This document shows, one piece after another, positions 60,660 through 64,000 of a DNA stretch of 64,000 bases. Position 1 is the first letter of the stretch, and each line of letters begins with the position of its first letter. The DNA comes from Acrocarpospora phusangensis (GTDB taxonomy: Bacteria; Actinomycetota; Actinomycetes; Streptosporangiales; Streptosporangiaceae): the NCBI RefSeq assembly GCF_016862995.1, contig NZ_BOOA01000013.1, forward strand, positions 1 to 64,000, read 5' to 3'. The translations under genes were made by a program, and so were the position numbers. The notes under the pieces were generated by a model. It searched no databases. It saw only the letters and a list, made by a program, of their open reading frames with translations, and was not told the DNA's origin.

Positions 60660-63600
60660 CCAGAATGGCAAGATCATCACCTTCTATTCGTTCAAGGGCG
60701 GAACCGGCCGCACCATGGCCCTCGCCAACACCGCGTGGATTCTGGCCAGCCACGGCCGACGTGTTCTGGTCATCGACTGGGACCTGGAATCGCCCGGTCT
60801 GCACCGCTTCTTTCACCCCTTCCTGGACGAGAGTGTGATCGCCGCCACGAAGGGGGTGGTGGACATGATCACGGACTATCAGTGGGCCACCACGTCCCCG
60901 CATGACGAGCCTGACTGGCACAGGGAGTACGCCCGGGTCACCCGGCACGCGGTCTCCCTGGAGAAATGGGACTTCCCCGGCGCGGGCACCTTGGACTTCC
61001 TCTCCGCCGGGCGTCGCAACCGCGACTATTCCTCGCTGTCCACCTTCGACCTCGACGTCTTCTATGAGCGGGGCGGCGGGCAGTTCCTGGACGCCCTGCA
61101 GGCCGACATGCGCCGCAACTACGACTACACGCTGATCGACAGCCGTACCGGGTTCAGTGATATCGCGGACATCTGCACCATCGCGTTGCCGGACGTGCTG
61201 GTCGACTGCTTCACCATGAGCGACCAGAGCATCGACGGGGCCGCCGAGGTCGCCCGGATCATCGACAAGCAGTATCCCGACCACAACATCCGCATCCTGC
61301 CGGTGCTCATGCGGGTGGACGACGGGGAGAAGAAGAAGGTCGACGCGGGGCGCATGCACGCCAGGGACCAGTTCGTCGGGTTCCCGAAGGGGCTCTCGCC
61401 GGACGGGGTGAAGAACTACTGGGCGACCATCGAGGTGCCGTACAAGCGGTTCTACGCGTTCGAGGAGACGCTGGCGACGTTCGGGGACAGCCCGGGGTCG
61501 CCGGGGTCGCTGCTGTCCGCGTACGAGCGGCTCACCTCGGCCATCACCGACGGGACCGTGGCGGCCATGCCGCCGATGGAGGAGACCGTGCGGCTGCGCT
61601 GGCTGGAGGCGTTCACCCGGCGGCAGCCCGCCCAGCATCCCGACATCCGGCTGAGCTACGCGCCGGAGGACCGCATGTGGGCGGACTGGGTGATGGCCGT
61701 GCTGGAGCAGGCCGGCTTCCGCGTCACCCCCGTCACCCGGTACGGCTCCGCCGACCGCTCCCCCGCCCAGGAGATGCCCGAGTCGGCCAGCACGGTGGTC
61801 ATCCTCTCCCCGGCCTACCTGCGGGGTTCACAGCGGGACGAGTGGCCGTCCAGCGCCGACCTGCCGACCGGGACACCGCCGGACGTGGTCTCGCTGCGGG
61901 TCTCCGACGCCGTACGGCTGACCATGCCGGTGGGTGAGCGCCCGCCGGTGGACCTGGTCCGGCTCAGCTCGGAGGACGCCGTCGAGGCGGTGCTGCGCGC
62001 GGTCGGCAGGGCGGGGCACGGCCACGACACGATCGAGCTGTCCCAGCTGGGCACCCGCTACCCGGGCACCCAGCCGTCCATCTGGAGCGTCGGCGCCCGC
62101 AACGCCTCCTTCACCGGCCGCAACATCGCCCTGGAGACGCTCCGCAACCAGCTGCTGGGCAGCAGCCAGGCCGTGGTCCTCCCCCAGGCCCTGTACGGCA
62201 TGGGCGGCGTCGGCAAGACCCAGGTCGCCCTGGAGTACGCGCACCGCTTCGCGGCCGACTACGACCTGGTCTGGTGGATCCCGGCCGAGCAGCCCGACCT
62301 GATCAACCCGATGCTGGCGGAGCTGGCCAGGCGGATCGGCCTGCCGGTCAGCGACAGCGTGGTGGAGGGCGCGCTGGCGGCCAGGGAGGCGCTGCGGCGG
62401 GGCGAGCCGCACGCCCGCTGGCTGCTGATCTTCGACAACGCGGGCGACCCGGAGGAGCTCAAGCCGTTCCTGCCGGGCGGCACCGGCCACGTGATCGTGA
62501 CCTCCCGGATCCAGACCTGGTCGAACATCGCGGCGCCGCTGGAAGTGGACGTGTTCAGCCAGCAGGAGAGCGTGGAGCACCTGCTCCGCCGGGTGCCCCG
62601 GCTGGCCCCCGCGGACGCGCTGAGCGTGGCCGAGGAGCTCGGCTTCCTGCCGCTGGCGGTGGAGCAGGCGGCGGCCTGGCTGAGCGAGACCGGTCTTTCG
62701 GCCGCCGAATACGTGACCCAGCTGCAGAAGCAGGCTCCCAGGATCCTGGCCATGAACCGGCCGACGGACTACGAGAACTCGGTCGCGGCCACCTGGAACG
62801 TCTCGCTGGAGCAGCTGCGCAGCAGGTCGCCCGCGGCCGAGCGCATGCTCCAGCTCTGCGCGTACTTCTCCCCCGACCCGATCTCGCTGTCGCTGATCTA
62901 CAGCGACGACATGATGCGGGCGCTGCTGCCGTACGACGACTCGCTGCGCGGCGAGAAGCTGGTGCTGGGGCGGGTGATCCGGGAGATCAGCCGGTTCGCG
63001 CTGGCGAAGATCGACCAGGGCAGCAAGACCATCCAGGTGCACCGCCTGGTGCAGACGGTCATCCGGGACCAGATGTCCTCCGACGACATCGAGACCATCT
63101 CCCACCAGGTCCACCACATCCTGGTGGCGGCCCGCCCGCAGACCGGCGAGGTGGACGACCCGGAGAACTGGCAGCAGTACGACCTGATCTGGCCGCACCT
63201 GCTGCCCTCCGACGCGGAGAAGTGCGTGGAGGAGGAGACCAGGCAGCTGCTCACCGAGCGGGTCCGCTACTGGTGGAAGCGCGGCGAGTACGACAGCGCC
63301 CTCCAGCTGGGCCAGCGCCTGGCCGACTACTGGGAGGAGAAGTTCGGGCAGTTGGAGCGGCAGCGGCTGCACATGCTGTTCAACATCGCCAACGTGCTCC
63401 GCTCCCAGGGCAACTTCGCGGAGGCGCGCAAGCTGGACGAGTGGGTGCTGGCCCAGCAGAGCAAGACGCTGAAGGAGAACCACCCGCACACGCTGATGAC
63501 GACCGGCGGCCTGGCGGCCGACCTGCGGGCGCTCGGCGAGTTCGCCCGCGCGCTGGAGATGGACCGCAACAACCACGAGCAGTGGAAGGAGACCTACGGC

Positions 63601-64000
63601 GAGGACTACCCGCGCACCCTCAACTCGGCCAACAACCTGGCCGTGTCCTACCGGCTGGTGGGCGACTGGCGCAGCGCCAAGGAGCTGGACGAGGACACCC
63701 TGCAGCGCATGGGCGAGGTGTTCGGCCCGGGGCACCCGTACACGCTGAGCACGGCGCAGAACCTGGCCAGGGACATGCGCGAGGCGGGCGAGTTCGCGGC
63801 GTCGGTGGAGCTGCTCAACCGGACCCTGACGGGCTACAGCATGCTCCAGTTCGACGACTACCCGGACGCGCTGCGGGCCGCCAAGAGCATCGCGGTCTCG
63901 CTGCGGCGGGCCGGCGAGCGGCAGGAGGCGCTGAAGCGGGCCCAGGACACCCACGACCACTACCAGCGGCTGTTCCCGTTCCACCCGGAGTCCAGCGCGG
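60649..64000 (+). CDS. fxsT: FxsT multidomain MinD/TIR/NB-ARC/TPR protein (3' end missing)
   Basis: At least 1117 residues, cut by the window edge. Start ATG 60649 with GGAGGA 6 nt upstream, inside the end of fxsC. Order: MinD/ParA-type P-loop (KGGTGRT, 16-22), a TIR-like segment (~330-450, LSYAPEDRMWADWV), an NB-ARC/STAND ATPase with Walker A YGMGGVGKT (~520), and tetratricopeptide repeats from ~890. STAND proteins oligomerise on sensing a ligand, so FxsT may sense the peptide or a target. Family known only from FxSxx-COOH loci. Confidence 0.9.
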   Translation, partial: MVSDQNGKIITFYSFKGGTGRTMALANTAWILASHGRRVLVIDWDLESPGLHRFFHPFLDESVIAATKGVVDMITDYQWATTSPHDEPDWHREYARVTRHAVSLEKWDFPGAGTLDFLSAGRRNRDYSSLSTFDLDVFYERGGGQFLDALQADMRRNYDYTLIDSRTGFSDIADICTIALPDVLVDCFTMSDQSIDGAAEVARIIDKQYPDHNIRILPVLMRVDDGEKKKVDAGRMHARDQFVGFPKGLSPDGVKNYWATIEVPYKRFYAFEETLATFGDSPGSPGSLLSAYERLTSAITDGTVAAMPPMEETVRLRWLEAFTRRQPAQHPDIRLSYAPEDRMWADWVMAVLEQAGFRVTPVTRYGSADRSPAQEMPESASTVVILSPAYLRGSQRDEWPSSADLPTGTPPDVVSLRVSDAVRLTMPVGERPPVDLVRLSSEDAVEAVLRAVGRAGHGHDTIELSQLGTRYPGTQPSIWSVGARNASFTGRNIALETLRNQLLGSSQAVVLPQALYGMGGVGKTQVALEYAHRFAADYDLVWWIPAEQPDLINPMLAELARRIGLPVSDSVVEGALAAREALRRGEPHARWLLIFDNAGDPEELKPFLPGGTGHVIVTSRIQTWSNIAAPLEVDVFSQQESVEHLLRRVPRLAPADALSVAEELGFLPLAVEQAAAWLSETGLSAAEYVTQLQKQAPRILAMNRPTDYENSVAATWNVSLEQLRSRSPAAERMLQLCAYFSPDPISLSLIYSDDMMRALLPYDDSLRGEKLVLGRVIREISRFALAKIDQGSKTIQVHRLVQTVIRDQMSSDDIETISHQVHHILVAARPQTGEVDDPENWQQYDLIWPHLLPSDAEKCVEEETRQLLTERVRYWWKRGEYDSALQLGQRLADYWEEKFGQLERQRLHMLFNIANVLRSQGNFAEARKLDEWVLAQQSKTLKENHPHTLMTTGGLAADLRALGEFARALEMDRNNHEQWKETYGEDYPRTLNSANNLAVSYRLVGDWRSAKELDEDTLQRMGEVFGPGHPYTLSTAQNLARDMREAGEFAASVELLNRTLTGYSMLQFDDYPDALRAAKSIAVSLRRAGERQEALKRAQDTHDHYQRLFPFHPESSA

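Overview
The window is very GC-rich, with long GC-rich shadow reading frames on both strands, frequent GTG starts, and 4-bp ATGA/GTGA couplings. Together with F420-type oxidoreductases, an HspR-type (HAIR) operator before lon, DtxR/IdeR iron boxes, a WhiB7-like promoter and an FxsABCT peptide locus, it points to a soil actinomycete; Streptosporangiaceae-like (Nonomuraea/Streptosporangium) is my guess from gene content only. I see no rRNA, tRNA, CRISPR array or insertion sequence.

Left third (1-24 kb): a truncated SDR oxidoreductase behind a MerR-style promoter; a membrane-anchored pentapeptide-repeat protein; a HAAS-type membrane protein; a PadR repressor facing a complete cytochrome bd cluster (cydAB with unusually small subunits, then cydDC joined by a 41-codon coupled mini-gene). 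Then an HtrA protease, an acyl-CoA synthetase, two paralogous secreted four-cysteine proteins, Lon, a NarL-type two-component system, heme oxygenase, a TetR/MFS pair, and a secreted PhoD phosphatase coupled to an FG-GAP protein.

Middle third (24-43 kb): ribosome-rescue factor ArfB, a DinB-like protein, a HAD phosphatase, two luciferase-like oxidoreductases, an APH-like kinase, a zinc-ribbon protein, an ABC-F factor coupled to a lipoprotein and preceded by a WhiB7-like promoter with a folded leader and upstream ORFs, the iron-uptake operon efeUOB under two iron boxes, an aldo/keto reductase, a PHP-type metallohydrolase, and a four-gene operon combining two binding-protein-like exported proteins (one with a VWA domain), TelA, and an XpaC-like membrane protein.

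Right third (43-64 kb): methylmalonyl-CoA mutase (two subunits) with its MeaB chaperone, a PGRP-type amidase, MtnA, an amidase, a DUF5925-like AAA ATPase, a lipase, an NRAMP-like carrier lacking the usual metal motif, an M20 peptidase and a SLOG-like protein. After an A+T-rich stretch the window ends in an FxSxx-COOH locus: a 60-residue precursor ending FQSSL, the radical SAM maturase FxsB, the TIR-like FxsC, and the start of the multidomain MinD/TIR/NB-ARC/TPR protein FxsT, cut by the window edge. This peptide system and the TelA-VWA operon are the least understood parts of the window.
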